Positions 5,642 through 6,592 of a stretch of 6,592 bases of DNA are shown here, in pieces; the stretch's first letter is position 1, and every line of letters starts with the position of its first letter. Location: contig CAJWZY010000126.1 of NCBI GenBank assembly GCA_913050545.1, positions 1 to 6,592 of the forward strand, in the 5' to 3' direction. Origin of the DNA: an uncultured bacterium (GTDB taxonomy: Bacteria; Planctomycetota; UBA8108). The position numbers and the translations under genes were made by a program. The notes beneath the pieces were generated by a model, which saw nothing but the letters and a program-made list of their open reading frames with translations, had not been told where the DNA came from and ran no database searches.

Positions 5642-6448
5642 ATGATGACAGAAAAAGACCCTGCAGCCGAAGCGGATACAGCTTCTGAGACAACCGTCTC
5701 CACCCTGGATCCTTCCGGTGAGCAGAAGCCCCTCCTGCAGGTAGAGGGGCTTACCAAGAGCTATGCCGGCAGGCTCGTTGTCCAGGGCGTCAGCTTCACC
5801 GTCGAGCAGGGAAAGATCATCGGGCTGCTCGGAAAAAACGGGGCCGGCAAGACAACCACCTTCCGAATGACAATAGGAATGGTACGCCCCGAGCAGGGGA
5901 GCATCTCCTTCATGGGGAAGAACATTACCAACTACCCGATGTATAAGCGGGCGCGACTGGGAATGGGATACCTCTCGCAGGAGCCGAGTGTCTTCCGGGG
6001 GCTGACGGTCGAACAGAACCTCAACGCCATCCTGGAGCTCTCACCCATGCCAACGGCCGACCGTGTTCGAAAACGTGACGAGCTGGTCGAAGAATTCGGC
6101 CTCGGCAGGCTCCTGAACTCCAAGGCGGCTGTTCTTTCAGGCGGCGAGAAGAGACGCCTCGAAATAGCCAGGGCGCTCATCATGGAACCCCGCCTGATCC
6201 TGCTGGATGAGCCCTTCAGCGGGGTGGATCCGATAGCGGTCAGCGAGATCCAACAGATCATCCTCAAGCTGACGGAAAGAGGCATCGGCATCCTGCTGAC
6301 TGACCACAATGTCCGTGAAACACTCAACACAACGGATCGGTCCTACATCATTCTCGATGGACGAATTATTGCCCATGGGGACCAGCAGGAGATCCTCTCT
6401 GACCCGAATGCCCGCAAGTACTACCTCGGCGAACGCTTTGAAATGTAA
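5642..6448 (+). CDS. lptB: LPS export ABC transporter ATP-binding protein LptB
   Basis: LptB is the cytoplasmic ATPase of the LptB2FGC complex, which extracts lipopolysaccharide from the inner membrane and drives it across the periplasm. The ABC motifs are complete: Walker A GKNGAGKT (64-71), Q-loop Gln113 in LSQEPSVFRGLTVEQNL (111-127), signature LSGGE (165-169), Walker B LILLDE (185-190) and switch His222. LptB-specific stretches are DEPFSGVDPIAV (189-200), GIGILLTDHNVRETL (214-228) and the ending YYLGERFEM, which set it apart from the similar LivF/LivG transporters. Length is 268 against 241 in E. coli because of about 28 extra N-terminal residues, acidic and Ser/Thr-rich. A second ATG directly follows the first. 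The lptF, lptG, lptA and lptC partners are not in the window. Confidence 0.92.
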   Translation: MMTEKDPAAEADTASETTVSTLDPSGEQKPLLQVEGLTKSYAGRLVVQGVSFTVEQGKIIGLLGKNGAGKTTTFRMTIGMVRPEQGSISFMGKNITNYPMYKRARLGMGYLSQEPSVFRGLTVEQNLNAILELSPMPTADRVRKRDELVEEFGLGRLLNSKAAVLSGGEKRRLEIARALIMEPRLILLDEPFSGVDPIAVSEIQQIILKLTERGIGILLTDHNVRETLNTTDRSYIILDGRIIAHGDQQEILSDPNARKYYLGERFEM

Positions 6449-6487
6449 CCACTGCAGACCCCACCCTGTGAATCCAACCCCAATACG

Positions 6488-6592
6488 ATGAAAAATTCTT
6501 TCTTTGAAAAGATCCTGTCAGGGAACAATTCTCTTTATGACAGGCTCCTGGCGGGTGTGCTCTCCTGGCTCGTTCCGGGAGCTGGCTACTTT
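6488..6592 (+). CDS. N-terminus of a probable membrane protein, cut by the window end
   Basis: Thirty-five codons are visible, starting with MKNSFFEKILSG and reaching LAGVLSWLVPGAGYF, and the frame is still open at the window edge. The 'WLVPGaGhf' motif leading into a hydrophobic segment recalls the start of small planctomycete membrane proteins such as the DUF6677 type, and more generally TM2-like proteins; this is recall on very little sequence. It starts 39 bases after the lptB stop, in the same direction, so it may share the lepB-lptB transcript. No good Shine-Dalgarno is seen before the ATG. Confidence 0.55.
   Translation, partial: MKNSFFEKILSGNNSLYDRLLAGVLSWLVPGAGYF

Noticed and set aside
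5068..5757. Minus-strand open frame of 229 codons across the lepB-lptB junction
   Set aside because: Antisense to two well-identified genes and their ribosome binding site; no signal of its own.

Overview
The window looks like part of a genome or metagenome contig from a GC-rich Gram-negative bacterium, most likely a planctomycete or close relative. LptB implies an outer membrane with lipopolysaccharide transport. The signal peptidase has the long, insert-containing form that I associate with Planctomycetes. The secreted 'dGk.i.GkV' plus HEAT-like protein and the WLVPGAG start of the last gene fit the same group. This assignment is from family recall, not a search.

Layout. Positions 1-133 hold the end of an ispD-like cytidylyltransferase gene at about 25% GC. 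Positions 134-399 are intermediate (about 40% GC) and hold no gene I can support. From about 400 onward the DNA is GC-rich, about 60% by eye. A minus-strand gene (400-1029) encodes a lipoprotein with a SurA-like N-terminal domain. It is divergent from a plus-strand series: rph (RNase PH, 1173-1889), a secreted HEAT-like protein (1961-3094), rdgB (XTP/dITP diphosphatase, 3167-3805), lepB (signal peptidase I, 3883-5619), lptB (LPS-export ATPase, 5642-6448), and the first 35 codons of a further gene (6488 to the window end).

How the genes fit together. rph and rdgB are often neighbours in bacteria (RNA 3'-end trimming and nucleotide-pool cleaning); here a secreted protein gene sits between them. 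lepB and lptB form a tight pair (22 nt apart) for envelope building: removal of signal peptides and powering of LPS export. The divergent lipoprotein is probably a periplasmic chaperone-like factor, so most of the window concerns the cell envelope.

This is largely a housekeeping region and I found no convincing new defence, mobile or RNA system. The points most worth checking are the sharp composition break at the left end, the multi-domain signal peptidase, possible leaderless transcription of lepB and the lipoprotein gene, and an inverted repeat just upstream of lepB. I saw no tRNA, rRNA, CRISPR array, insertion sequence or long direct repeat.
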